DNA of 26,282 nt from a virus: positions 1 through 26,282 of the IMG/VR virus record IMGVR_UViG_3300035698_000024, one strand, 5' to 3'. The first letter of the stretch is position 1; each line of letters starts with the position of its first letter. A model generated the notes under the pieces. The model searched no databases. It saw only the letters and a program-made list of their open reading frames with translations, and was not told the DNA's origin. This document shows positions 5,209 to 12,768 of this stretch, in pieces. Made by a program: the position numbers and the translations under genes.

Positions 5209-6207
5209 ATGGCTACACCCTCACCTTTTGCCACCAGTTTTAGGCAAGACCTTTCTTCGATGCAGGGAAACCCTCAGTTTATGGGTGGTATTGGGTCTAT
5301 GCTTCAGCAGTACCGAGCGCAAATGGGAGGTGGACAGCCTCAGCCCGCACAGTCTCAACCCCAGCCCGCGATGAATCAAATGGGTGGAGCAAACGCTCTA
5401 CGGGAAGGTTTTCGCGCAAGAATACCAGAGCAGTATCAAATACCAGAAATGCCGTCTGCGAATATCTCAATAGCGCAACAACAACCACGATCACGACCCA
5501 CGACGTTTGGCCCAGAAAGTTTTGGGACATTTGCTCAGCGGTTAGAACCCGCAAACCCATTCGCAAACAACGAGCAGTACAATGCGATGATGGAATATCA
5601 GAAGTCCATGCAGCCTCAGCAAGAGCAGATGGACCGCATGAATGAGTTGCGCACGGCTTTTGAGGGCACTGGCGGCTATAAGGATTACCGCATTAGCCAG
5701 ATGGAGCAGCAGTTACAGCAGCGGCAACAGAACCCTCGGATGGGCATGGGCCTTGGTGGTATGCGCCCGACAGGTATGAATATGTTCGGCGGAATGCCTA
5801 GACCGCAGCAGAATGTGTATGGCGGTCAGCGAGGCTTTGGAGGCAACCCGAACAACTATGGTGGCGGACAGCAGGGCGGTTACGGTATGCCGCAGATGCC
5901 ACAGCGCAACCCTTACCAACAGGGCGGTTATGGCGGTTATGGTCAGCAGCAAGGTGGTTACGGGATGCAGGGTGGTTACGGTCAGCAGAATCAGTACCAA
6001 CAGCAGCAATATCAACAGCCTCAGCAACAGTATCAAAGCCCGTACCAACAGGCACGTCCGCAACCGCAACAGTTTGGCGGCTACGGCATGGGTCAATCTT
6101 CACAAGGTGGGTATGGTGGTTACGGCGGCATGTCGAACGCTTACACGCCTCAACAATACGGTCAACAAATGGGCGGTCAACCCCAACAATTTGGTAGAAT
6201 GTATTAA
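5209..6207 (+). CDS. Gly/Gln/Tyr-rich prion-like low-complexity protein
   Basis: This 332-residue protein has no recognisable enzyme domain. Residues 1-180 are Gln/Met/Pro-rich with short helices (for example YNAMMEYQKSM). Residues about 180-332 are almost only Gly, Gln, Tyr, Met, Pro and Asn, built from irregular GGYG, YGQQ, QQYQ and QQFG repeats ending GQPQQFGRMY. The tail has regularly spaced Tyr and very few charges, as in phase-separating prion-like domains of FUS/TAF15 type. GGAGAG lies 5 nt before the ATG. It is the last gene of the second rightward cluster. A role in a phage condensate, in binding nucleic acid or in the virion are all possible. Confidence 0.8.
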   Translation: MATPSPFATSFRQDLSSMQGNPQFMGGIGSMLQQYRAQMGGGQPQPAQSQPQPAMNQMGGANALREGFRARIPEQYQIPEMPSANISIAQQQPRSRPTTFGPESFGTFAQRLEPANPFANNEQYNAMMEYQKSMQPQQEQMDRMNELRTAFEGTGGYKDYRISQMEQQLQQRQQNPRMGMGLGGMRPTGMNMFGGMPRPQQNVYGGQRGFGGNPNNYGGGQQGGYGMPQMPQRNPYQQGGYGGYGQQQGGYGMQGGYGQQNQYQQQQYQQPQQQYQSPYQQARPQPQQFGGYGMGQSSQGGYGGYGGMSNAYTPQQYGQQMGGQPQQFGRMY

Positions 6208-6227
6208 AGCATTTCGCTATAAGTTTG

Positions 6228-6344
6228 GTGTGGGTGGTTTCATCTAATAAAAATACGCTTAGTCACGGGAATGACGGTTATTTTGATTGGTTGCGTTGCT
6301 ACCAGACTGCGCCAAACGACTTGAACATCAACGGCCACCCACAC
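6228..6344. repeat. 10-bp perfect inverted repeat closing a 97-nt loop
   Basis: GTGTGGGTGG (6228-6237) is perfectly complementary to CCACCCACAC (6335-6344). The pair lies in the gap between the converging genes ending at 6207 (+) and 6347 (-), so transcripts from either side would fold into a long-range stem. No T-run follows, so it is not a standard terminator. It could close a structured RNA or protect 3' ends. Confidence 0.55.
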
Positions 6345-6383
6345 GATCATTCTCTTGGAAGTCCGTACCTGTTTTTCATCTGA
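6228..6383 (+). CDS. Doubtful 51-residue ORF in the convergent gap
   Basis: An open frame with GTG start at 6228 (or 6234) runs to TGA at 6381-6383. Its product has protein-like composition, including GYFDWLRCYQTAP and GHPHDHSLGSPYLF. It overlaps the 3' end of the leftward gene at 6347 by 37 nt, and there is no good ribosome site. It coincides with the inverted repeat, so the apparent composition may be incidental. Confidence 0.2.
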   Translation: MWVVSSNKNTLSHGNDGYFDWLRCYQTAPNDLNINGHPHDHSLGSPYLFFI

Positions 6384-6652
6384 GTAACGGATTGGTGTGA
6401 CGTTCCGAATATTTCGGCTATGTCGGCCACTGTCATACCTTTGATCAGCATCTTATTTACCGATGAGGCTTTCTGACTGAGTTCTAGGAGCTTTGGCGCT
6501 CCGCCCAGCTTACCGAAGTGTCCGGTAGATGCGTATTGTGGTATTTTAAGTTTTGAGTTCATTGCTCTATCAGTTTTGTTTTGGTTTTCCCAAGCTCTTT
6601 TGTATATGTCTTGGTACTTGTTAATTTGCCATTCTTGTAATTCTTGTTTCAC
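6347..6652 (-). CDS. Small HTH protein, last gene of the leftward replication block
   Basis: This 101-residue protein has a C-terminal helix-turn-helix (about 62-98): NKMLIKGMTVADIAEIFGTSHQSVTQMKNRYGL, given here as the pattern GMTVADIAEIFGTSHQSVTQ with flanking helices. It resembles resolvase-type or sigma-region-4-type HTHs. The N-terminal 45 residues are basic and helical. Its start overlaps the stop of the upstream gene by one base. It may be a late-acting regulator of the leftward operon, though no target is shown. Confidence 0.65.
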   Translation of the reverse strand: MKQELQEWQINKYQDIYKRAWENQNKTDRAMNSKLKIPQYASTGHFGKLGGAPKLLELSQKASSVNKMLIKGMTVADIAEIFGTSHQSVTQMKNRYGLPRE

Positions 6653-6822
6653 TATTCCACGTCCTTTTCGGCTTTTAGTTTTGTGTCAAGTATTTCTAGG
6701 AGAGCTTCGATCTCCTCCATTTGTTGCTTGACCGTATGGTTCCCCCTTTCGTCGGCCCTTTTTCTTGCCGTCATAGCGCACCGTCTAGTCCTCTCTAAAA
6801 CTATAGCAATATCTACGTCCAT
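6652..6822 (-). CDS. Small coiled-coil-like protein
   Basis: The product has 56 residues from the ATG at 6822 (MDVDIAIVLERTRR), which follows GGGAG by 7 nt; a longer frame to 6873 lacks a ribosome site and would overlap the preceding gene more. The C-terminal half (QQMEEIEALLEILDTKLKAE) shows a heptad pattern. No family is recognised. It overlaps the upstream DUF3846-like gene by 10 nt. Confidence 0.6.
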   Translation of the reverse strand: MDVDIAIVLERTRRCAMTARKRADERGNHTVKQQMEEIEALLEILDTKLKAEKDVE

Positions 6823-7040
6823 CGTGCGTCTCCCTTCAGAATGATTGCATCGCCTACAATGCCTGTGTCGCACATCTTTGAAGCCTCTTCGTTGAAGGGT
6901 AGTCCTTTTAGAAGTCCCTCTTCGTTAACGAGCACTTGGATGTCTGGGTCAGTTGGTGATCGAACCATCTCGACTAATCCACCGACCAGTTCTTGCGCAC
7001 GTTCTAATGACGGCGCTTTTGTTTCGAATACATGAATCAT
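6813..7040 (-). CDS. DUF3846-like small protein
   Basis: The 75-residue product starts at the ATG at 7040 (MIHVFETKAP) behind GGAGA; the longer frame to 7136 runs through the inverted repeat and is rejected. The arrangement ELVGGLVEMV, then VLVNEEGLLKGLPFNEEAS, then GIVGDAIIL matches the pattern of DUF3846 proteins found in many environmental phages. The function of that family is unknown. The gene is preceded by a promoter-like sequence at 7071-7099 and may be expressed apart from the primase gene. Confidence 0.65.
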   Translation of the reverse strand: MIHVFETKAPSLERAQELVGGLVEMVRSPTDPDIQVLVNEEGLLKGLPFNEEASKMCDTGIVGDAIILKGDARWT

Positions 7041-7070
7041 ATCTTTTCTCCTATGTGATCTGGGATTATT

Positions 7071-7099
7071 ACCATAGGTTCCCACCCGGCGCAAGACAA
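7071..7099 (-). promoter_or_regulatory. Candidate leftward promoter for the last three small genes
   Basis: On the leftward strand TTGTCT (7099-7094) is followed by 17 nt and TATGGT (7076-7071). It lies directly after a terminator-like inverted repeat and 31 nt before the ATG at 7040. It lacks the TCTAGTA element of P1 to P3. The match to consensus is moderate. Confidence 0.35.
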
Positions 7100-7101
7100 A
7101 A

Positions 7102-7128
7102 GTTAACAAACTACCGGGTTTTGTTAAC
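7102..7128 (-). terminator. Inverted repeat, probable weak terminator after the primase gene
   Basis: GTTAACAAA (7102-7110) and TTTGTTAAC (7120-7128) form a perfect 9-bp stem with a 9-nt loop. Read leftward, it follows the stop of the primase-helicase gene by 17 nt and is followed by TTTTGTC. The stem is AT-rich, so an operator role is an alternative. A copy of CCGAACAA abuts it at 7129-7136. Confidence 0.45.
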
Positions 7129-7145
7129 CCGAACAACTTATCGGA

Positions 7146-9365
7146 TTATAAATTATCTCGACCTGTCTGGCGCTCGTATTCCCCGCATGACAGTGGACCA
7201 CCAGAAACGCCGAGCCACTTTTCTGTTCCGCCAGTTGACAGTGAGTATTTGCGGATAAGCCCTTGGGTCATTGCGATTTTAACTGTGTCTTTGACAGTTG
7301 TTACGCCGAGTCCTTGAATAACAATAACGCACGGCTCCTGTGGTGGAGTAAGCATTGCTGTGTTATAGACGCCATCCTCTGAACCTCCGAGGGTAACGGC
7401 GCGGCCTTCGTTTTCACGCATACGAATGTAGTCTACGATGTGAGCCACGCGATCTCTTGTTGCCTGAGACATAAGAACTGAGCGTAAATCCGCTGATCTA
7501 TCCACCAGTAGGCCAGTGTCGGGATCACGAATGAAGTTACGGATGTCGCGGTTGGCTGGTCCGTTTGACTTTACGACTGCGCCATCGAACACTGCGTTAC
7601 GCGAGTATTCCACGCCGAGGTCACGACAGCGTTGTTTACCTGTGCCTTCATCGACAGACCAGACTGCGAATGCAGAACGCACGCCATCAACGATAGCGGA
7701 TGTACCTCGAATAAGGTTACGCGCTTGTTCCGGTGTTGTGACTGGTTCGTTGTCTTTGATCTTCGCCATGTGGTGATTGACCATGACAGTTGCGCCAGTT
7801 TCGGTTGCCATCTGAGCGAGTAGGCCCATGAAAGCAGCCCCAGCGGCAGGGTCAGCGTTTACATCTGCGTGAACGAATGATGCCATAGGGTCAATTACGA
7901 TTAGTTTTAGCTCAGAAAACTCTAGCATTTGGTCATAGATGCGCGAGAACTCTTCGCCCATCAGATAGCTATTGTCGAACTTTTGCATGATTGGGAAAAC
8001 GCCACCAAGGTTGGGTAGAGGCAGAACCCGCAGCTTGTGTGCATAGCTTTCTCTTGCACGTTTGGGGTCAAGGCGCGATATGCGCCTGTGCATTTCGTCC
8101 TTGTCATCTTCCGCAGTGATTAGGATTACATCTCCGTGCTCTGTAACTGTGCCACCGAACGAGCTTTGCATTGGCGTACCGGATGCGATCTTCATTGCGA
8201 GGTCTAGCGTCATCATGCCTTTACCACTGTCACCAGCGGCGGCGAATACGCATGGAACTCCAAGAGGAATTGTATCTGCGATCAGGAACTTCTGCTCTGG
8301 TGGCCTGCCAATAAAGTATTTGTTTACAATCAGGCTGTCATCAAGCAGGGAGATTGGCTTCTTGATTTTGCTTTCCTGCGACTTGATGAACTTTTCGATG
8401 TCAAAGCCTTCGTCAAGAGCGTCAGCAGCGTCCCACTTCTCTTCCTTTGTGGATGGGATTTTAAGTGTGAGAGTTGTTTTGGCTCCAGCTTCCTTGGCTC
8501 CAGCTTCGACAATGCGTGATAGTTTCTTGCCAGCGTCATCGTTGTCAGGCCATAGGATCACTTCTTTGTTGCGCAGTGGCGTGAAGTCAAACTTCTGTGC
8601 TGTGTTTTCGGAGAGCATACCCGCACCACCAATGGTACAGGTTGCTGCGTATCCTAGCTGAGTTAGAGCATCTGCGCACTTCTCGCCTTCGACCCAGATG
8701 ATTTTATCTGCGCCCAAAATGTTCGGGATATTGTATAGGGGTCTAGGCTCCGGGATTCCTTGACGGCCATCCATGAATTGACGGAATTGTTTCTTTGGCT
8801 TCCCGGCGCTATCCCGAACAATTTCTCCGGTTACGTCCCGGTCAAAGTATTTGCGAACGGTAACGAGAACTACACCATCGGCGTCCGTGTAGGAATATTC
8901 ATCCTCGAATGGCGTGCTGGGGCTTATAGATCGTTTTTGTTCGGGTTGTTGTGGCGCGGCTGCGGGAGGTGGAGTTGCCATGACAGAGAAGTTAACTGGA
9001 TTGTTCGGCTTAACGATATTGACAGGTGGGGCAACGTAGTCTTGCGAGATGTAATCTTTGAAGTGATCAAAGGTTTCGGCAAGGGAATATCCACGGCCTT
9101 CTTTTAATATTTTAGAGATGCCACCAACACCATCGCCTGACTCGAAATCTTTACCGCTCAGAAACCAAGGACTGCTAGTGTCGATGTTTATGACCAAAGA
9201 CCTTCCGGCCTCACCTCTCAGCGATCCAATGAAGAACTCCTTACCTCTTCGGACGCCTGCTGGGTATGTATCTACCAGTGCTTGCAACTGTATGCTGCGA
9301 GGAACTTCGCTTGAAATTCTCTTTGCGACCTCTCTCGCCGTCTTGCCAAAACTTAAAATATTCAT
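7146..9365 (-). CDS. Primase-helicase: TOPRIM domain fused to a RepA-like ATPase
   Basis: This protein of about 739 residues is probably the replicative primase-helicase. A TOPRIM domain covers about 220-295, with VEGEKCADAL (acidic EGE near 226) and the DND triad near 274-276. A RepA/AAA_25-type ATPase follows (about 355-560), with Walker A GDSGKG near 378, a TAEDD strand, and Walker B LIVIDP near 488, then a VNHHMAK sensor. The C-terminal 120 residues look like a winged helix. No N-terminal cysteine zinc finger is present, unlike T7 gp4. The ATG at 9365 follows AGGGA by 8 nt and is preferred to the GTG at 9383. It is the largest gene of the leftward operon. Confidence 0.8.
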   Translation of the reverse strand: MNILSFGKTAREVAKRISSEVPRSIQLQALVDTYPAGVRRGKEFFIGSLRGEAGRSLVINIDTSSPWFLSGKDFESGDGVGGISKILKEGRGYSLAETFDHFKDYISQDYVAPPVNIVKPNNPVNFSVMATPPPAAAPQQPEQKRSISPSTPFEDEYSYTDADGVVLVTVRKYFDRDVTGEIVRDSAGKPKKQFRQFMDGRQGIPEPRPLYNIPNILGADKIIWVEGEKCADALTQLGYAATCTIGGAGMLSENTAQKFDFTPLRNKEVILWPDNDDAGKKLSRIVEAGAKEAGAKTTLTLKIPSTKEEKWDAADALDEGFDIEKFIKSQESKIKKPISLLDDSLIVNKYFIGRPPEQKFLIADTIPLGVPCVFAAAGDSGKGMMTLDLAMKIASGTPMQSSFGGTVTEHGDVILITAEDDKDEMHRRISRLDPKRARESYAHKLRVLPLPNLGGVFPIMQKFDNSYLMGEEFSRIYDQMLEFSELKLIVIDPMASFVHADVNADPAAGAAFMGLLAQMATETGATVMVNHHMAKIKDNEPVTTPEQARNLIRGTSAIVDGVRSAFAVWSVDEGTGKQRCRDLGVEYSRNAVFDGAVVKSNGPANRDIRNFIRDPDTGLLVDRSADLRSVLMSQATRDRVAHIVDYIRMRENEGRAVTLGGSEDGVYNTAMLTPPQEPCVIVIQGLGVTTVKDTVKIAMTQGLIRKYSLSTGGTEKWLGVSGGPLSCGEYERQTGRDNL

Positions 9366-9395
9366 TATATTGTCCCTGTCCACAACTTAACTACT

Positions 9396-9433
9396 AAATA
9401 TGGGATGCCGCCCACCAAGCGCGTCCCATATTT
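9396..9433. repeat. 10-bp perfect hairpin between exonuclease and primase genes
   Basis: AAATATGGGA (9396-9405) pairs with TCCCATATTT (9424-9433) around an 18-nt GC-rich loop. It starts at the stop codon of the exonuclease gene and ends 31 nt before the primase ATG. No T-run follows the stem. It may be an RNA processing or stability element or a protein-binding palindrome. Confidence 0.6.
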
Positions 9434-10215
9434 TACTCTTTCCAGCATGTTTCACGAAACTCGCAAAACTTGCATAAGAAGAAATCTTTACTTTGAGCAA
9501 TACGCGGTAAAATGTCATTGGCTTTTGCAGCCGTCAAGATGTTAACCGCGCGGTCACTTGCCTCTTGAGCGAGCTTTGCATTGTATGGCACCAATTCGTA
9601 ATACACTTCTGAGGTGTTTTTATTTACAACCGTGAACAATGCGGGGTTTTTGCTCAGGTCCATGTAGGTCTGGTATAGCGCCAATTGCGTTGCGTAGGTC
9701 TTGTTTGCCTTCTCAACACCATGCCGAACGAATGCTTTGAACTTGCTATCGTTAGCCGACTTGCATTCCCATAGTGATGGATAGGCCATATCGACTGGGC
9801 CATCACAAACAACGCCATCAATGTGTCCTTTGATCTCGCCATCAGCGATAGAGAAACCAAACTGCTTGCCGTCCTTGTCTTCTGTGCGAAGGTCAAAACC
9901 AGCGTCTCTGAGCCACTTTGATGCGTAGTCCTCAATCTCATGCCCGAACTGGAAGATGCGCAGTGTACGGGCCGTAAAAGCCTTGTCAGGATCAATGGGT
10001 TGGTTCAGGTAGCGGTACTGTATTTTGCGAGAGCATTCATCGCCAATACTTGATGCGCCGATATACTTGCGGCGCTCGCGCTTTTCTTCTCCTGCAACAA
10101 TCGCGTTATCCACTGCCTCAGTAATCTGTTCGGCAATAGGGTCTGTCCTAGAACGGGATTGAAGTAGAGGGCCAAGTGCCTGTTGACTTAAAGTAAGTGT
10201 CTTCGAGTTTTCCAA
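9433..10215 (-). CDS. Cas4/RecB-like PD-(D/E)XK exonuclease with Fe-S cysteines
   Basis: The 260-residue protein has the RecB-family nuclease layout: His92-Glu93 in FGHEIEDYAS, GHIDG near 130-134 with the metal-binding Asp133, and ECK at 150-152 giving the (D/E)XK pair. Cys61 plus Cys248, Cys251 and Cys257 match the four ligands of the 4Fe-4S cluster in Cas4- and AddB-type nucleases. Such enzymes resect DNA ends for recombination. The start is a TTG at 10215 behind GGAG; no ATG is available in the N-terminal region. It overlaps the upstream gene by 68 nt. No cas1, cas2 or CRISPR array is present, so it is a phage recombination nuclease rather than an adaptation protein. Confidence 0.8.
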   Translation of the reverse strand: MENSKTLTLSQQALGPLLQSRSRTDPIAEQITEAVDNAIVAGEEKRERRKYIGASSIGDECSRKIQYRYLNQPIDPDKAFTARTLRIFQFGHEIEDYASKWLRDAGFDLRTEDKDGKQFGFSIADGEIKGHIDGVVCDGPVDMAYPSLWECKSANDSKFKAFVRHGVEKANKTYATQLALYQTYMDLSKNPALFTVVNKNTSEVYYELVPYNAKLAQEASDRAVNILTAAKANDILPRIAQSKDFFLCKFCEFRETCWKE

Positions 10216-10375
10216 TGTTTATCTCCGCTGCTAGACGTTTTGATTCTTGAATTCCAAAAATTAGGGTGTGGACTTGCTCTTCTGTAAGATCAGAAAAGCG
10301 TGTGCTCCATCCGAATATCCCTAATATATGGGCCAGTTCCTTCATTGGTTCTGGCGCTGCTTCCATGTTGCTCAA
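10148..10375 (-). CDS. Hypothetical small protein with TTG start
   Basis: The 75-residue product starts at TTG 10375, 8 nt after AGGAG and overlapping the stop of the upstream gene (TTGA); the ATG at 10366 is 18 nt from any ribosome site. It contains a helical segment (PMKELAHILGIFGWS) and another (EEQVHTLIFGIQESKRLA). No family is recognised. The 68-nt overlap with the exonuclease gene in another frame is larger than elsewhere in the operon, so its C-terminal part is constrained by two frames. Confidence 0.55.
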   Translation of the reverse strand: MSNMEAAPEPMKELAHILGIFGWSTRFSDLTEEQVHTLIFGIQESKRLAAEINIGKLEDTYFKSTGTWPSTSIPF

Positions 10376-10677
10376 TGTACTGTCTCCTCTTCTGCTGTCA
10401 TTAAATCCATTACGCTGTTGACTTCATCGGGATCAATATCATCGTTCCTGAACGCTAAACTCATAACGGTTTCTCCCTTGATCATTATGTTTGCACTGCC
10501 AAAAATAATTGTTTGATCAGAGTCATGTATTTTGTCATAGAGAATTTCTCCCGCAGATTCCTGCACTTCCGCCATGTCGTTGCTGTTATTTACCCAGCAA
10601 ATAACCTTAGATTCGGCGCTAGTTATTTCGCCGTCATCTTTTTCGACTATAAAGAGGTGCATTTCAAATCTTGGCAT
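10372..10677 (-). CDS. Hypothetical acidic protein
   Basis: This 101-residue acidic protein opens with a strand-rich segment (MPRFEMHLFIVEKDD) and ends in a helical acidic tail (VNSVMDLMTAEEETVH). The middle alternates strands and helices (GEILYDKIHDSDQTIIFGSA). There is no motif I can name. Overlaps with both neighbours (TAATG and TTGA) place it firmly in the leftward operon. Confidence 0.65.
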   Translation of the reverse strand: MPRFEMHLFIVEKDDGEITSAESKVICWVNNSNDMAEVQESAGEILYDKIHDSDQTIIFGSANIMIKGETVMSLAFRNDDIDPDEVNSVMDLMTAEEETVH

Positions 10678-10988
10678 TATGTATTGCCACCTTGAAATTT
10701 AATTTGCTCGACTTTTGGCTTTGGGTTTTCCGCAATTAGTTCAGCCCCACATGAGAGATAACCACAGCCATCAATCCAATGGTCTGGGTTTTCTGGGCTA
10801 GATTTTATACGGGCCACCTTGAGCAAATTCATCATTACAGCCACGTCATGTGGTGCTATGTGCATTCCAAGGTGAATGCTCCAATATTCAGCTATGGTTG
10901 TCAGATTTGACTCCATATACCCATGTTGGGCAGCGCGGTCTTTTGTGACGTATTCTTTTGCCGTGTCGAGCACTTCACTACGTTTCAT
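10677..10988 (-). CDS. DUF6378-like phage protein
   Basis: The 103-residue protein follows the pattern VLDTAKEYVTKDRAAQHG, then a YWSIHLG block, then VAVMMNLLKVARI and DHWIDGCGYLSCGAEL. This matches small phage proteins classed as DUF6378, whose role is not established. The arrangement of helices with conserved Asp and Glu resembles all-helical nucleotide pyrophosphohydrolases, but I would not claim that activity. The gene overlaps the helicase gene's stop by 4 nt. Confidence 0.7.
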   Translation of the reverse strand: MKRSEVLDTAKEYVTKDRAAQHGYMESNLTTIAEYWSIHLGMHIAPHDVAVMMNLLKVARIKSSPENPDHWIDGCGYLSCGAELIAENPKPKVEQIKFQGGNT

Positions 10989-12670
10989 ATCTTTCTCCCT
11001 GTCATCTTCTCCCAGTTGTCTGAGATCAGTCTATCAATTTGGTCACGATTAAAATAGTACCCTAAGCAACAAGCCGCTTTGTACTTCGTCCAAGAGAAGT
11101 CCATCTCGCTTACTTCCACGCCATTATTGCGCAGAAATTCCTTTTGCTTTGGCGTTGCAGCTTGGTTCAGCCAGCGTTTAGATTTGTTCGCAGCATTGCT
11201 GTCTTCGACTTCTCGCAAGAAGTCATCTGCCGCAGCCATCGCCTGTACCTTCTCACCGATTGATACAACTCTTGCGCGTCCGCTCTGGGCCTTTACGATA
11301 GCGATCCAGTATTTTCCGATATGACCTACCATAGCGAAGCCTTGAAAGCCTGTAGCCATCATTGCTGTGCCTAATCCATACGGGTCAATCCACATGAATG
11401 GGGATAGCTGCATCAGATCGTATTCTGTCATTACGAAGCTGTCTAAAACATCTTTAACTTTTTGTTCAAACTCATATTCACAGAACGGACATATGCGAGT
11501 ATTTGCAGCGACTTCGCTTTCGCAGTCTGGGCATATTTTTGTTGGCCCTTCGGCATTTGGGTCTTTGGGTCTTCCATCTAGGTTTGCAGTTTCATCTAAA
11601 GCCCCGTGAGTAAGTATAGATGTGCCAAAGTCCATGACAACGCAATCGGTCTTGATGGTGTTTGGGTATATCTCAGGATCAAGAATACGCAGACCGCGCC
11701 CAATCATCTGCACCATTGTGCCTTTTTGAGAGCATGGTCGCGTTAGGATGATGCAAGACACTGGCGGAGCGTCGAACCCCTCTGTTAGCACCATGACGTT
11801 AACGATCACTTGCATGTCACCGAACTCAAGATCGTGCAGCATTGCAGCGCGTTCGTCTTTTGGAGTTTCTCCAATTACGAAATCTGCTTTGACGCCAGCG
11901 CGTAGGAAAGCCTCACAGACGTGTTCCGCGTGTAGGACTGTAGAGCAGAACACAACGGTCTTGCGATCCCCTGCCTTTTCTTTCCACTCTTCTACAATGC
12001 GTTCGTTAATGACGCGGCGATCCATAATGGCCGCAACCTCTTCCATGTCATACTCTTTGCCACGGCGTGTCACATTATCCAGTTGATCGTTAAGTCCAAG
12101 GTCAACAACGTAGGAGGTTGGGCGGACTAGAAAGCCTTCGCGGATTAAAGTTGCCAATTCAATCTGGTGCGCACAATTATTGAATACACTGCGCAAACCT
12201 TTGCCATCGCCACGGTTGGGCGTTGCGGTAAAGCCTACGATCTCAGCGTTTTCGTTATCCATGCGAACAGCGTCAATGACTTTGCGGTAGGTGTCCGCAG
12301 CCGCATGGTGGCCTTCATCGACTACAACCATGTCGAAAACAGGGCGGTCACGCAGATTGCGATCACGCGACATTGTTTGAATCATTGAGAACACAGCATC
12401 GCCGTCCCAGTGCTTGACTGTTCCGTTAACGATGCTTGTTGTGATGTAGGGGTTAACCTTTTCGAACTTAGCTTTGTTCTGTTTAACAAGCTCATCACGA
12501 TGTTGAATTACAAGAATGCGTTTCCCTTTCTTGTGGCGATTGCCAACGAGAGCGGAAAGCATGATGGTTTTGCCTGCACCTGTGGGGGCGACAACGAGAG
12601 TGTTTTTGTGCTTGTCTAACGCGTTACATGCGTCAGACACAGCTACCTCTTGGTATGGTCTGAGTATCAT
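10985..12670 (-). CDS. RadD-like SF2 DEAD/DEAH helicase with zinc ribbon
   Basis: This 561-residue superfamily 2 helicase has motif I PTGAGKT (29-35), motif II DEGH (118-121), motif III TAT (148-150), and motif VI QMIGRGLR (321-328). A four-cysteine zinc ribbon follows (Cys380, 383, 394, 397). That order is the same as in RadD/YejH, which aids RecA-type recombination and repair; T4 UvsW is a looser analogue. The C-terminal 150 residues are unassigned. Context with Sak4-like ATPase, SSB-like protein and exonuclease supports a job in branch migration or replication restart. The start at 12670 lies downstream of the hairpin-rich gap. Confidence 0.85.
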   Translation of the reverse strand: MILRPYQEVAVSDACNALDKHKNTLVVAPTGAGKTIMLSALVGNRHKKGKRILVIQHRDELVKQNKAKFEKVNPYITTSIVNGTVKHWDGDAVFSMIQTMSRDRNLRDRPVFDMVVVDEGHHAAADTYRKVIDAVRMDNENAEIVGFTATPNRGDGKGLRSVFNNCAHQIELATLIREGFLVRPTSYVVDLGLNDQLDNVTRRGKEYDMEEVAAIMDRRVINERIVEEWKEKAGDRKTVVFCSTVLHAEHVCEAFLRAGVKADFVIGETPKDERAAMLHDLEFGDMQVIVNVMVLTEGFDAPPVSCIILTRPCSQKGTMVQMIGRGLRILDPEIYPNTIKTDCVVMDFGTSILTHGALDETANLDGRPKDPNAEGPTKICPDCESEVAANTRICPFCEYEFEQKVKDVLDSFVMTEYDLMQLSPFMWIDPYGLGTAMMATGFQGFAMVGHIGKYWIAIVKAQSGRARVVSIGEKVQAMAAADDFLREVEDSNAANKSKRWLNQAATPKQKEFLRNNGVEVSEMDFSWTKYKAACCLGYYFNRDQIDRLISDNWEKMTGRKI

Positions 12671-12683
12671 GATTATACCTATT

Positions 12684-12766
12684 TGCTAGAATAGTTAAGG
12701 TGGGGGGATTAGCGGCCACGGCCCCCCGATCCGTGTTCTAGCAGGCGCGGAATGGCCCTGCCGCTA
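12684..12766. repeat. GC-rich nest of inverted repeats between SSB and helicase genes
   Basis: TGCTAGAA (12684-12691) pairs with TTCTAGCA (12736-12743), enclosing GGGGGG (12702-12707) / CCCCCC (12722-12727). Next to it, GCAGG (12741-12745) pairs with CCTGC (12757-12761). TAGCGGC (12710-12716) pairs with GCCGCTA (12760-12766) as an alternative. No frame crosses the 98-nt gap. The competing folds suggest a structured leader for the helicase gene or a DNA structural site. Confidence 0.6.
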
Positions 12767-12768
12767 GA

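Noticed and set aside
5713-6096. Leu-rich leftward ORF and apparent tandem DNA repeats in the Gly/Gln/Tyr-rich gene
   Set aside because: Both follow from the low-complexity codons of the + strand protein. The repeats are irregular, without constant unit and spacers, so this is not a CRISPR array or a second gene.
8062-8661. 199-residue ORF on the + strand opposite the primase-helicase gene
   Set aside because: Antisense shadow: the opposite strand encodes clear TOPRIM and ATPase motifs, and the product is a Ser-rich string without motifs.
9433-10215. Cas4-like gene as a sign of a CRISPR-Cas system
   Set aside because: No array, cas1 or cas2 is present; neighbours are replication and recombination genes, so a phage exonuclease is the better reading.
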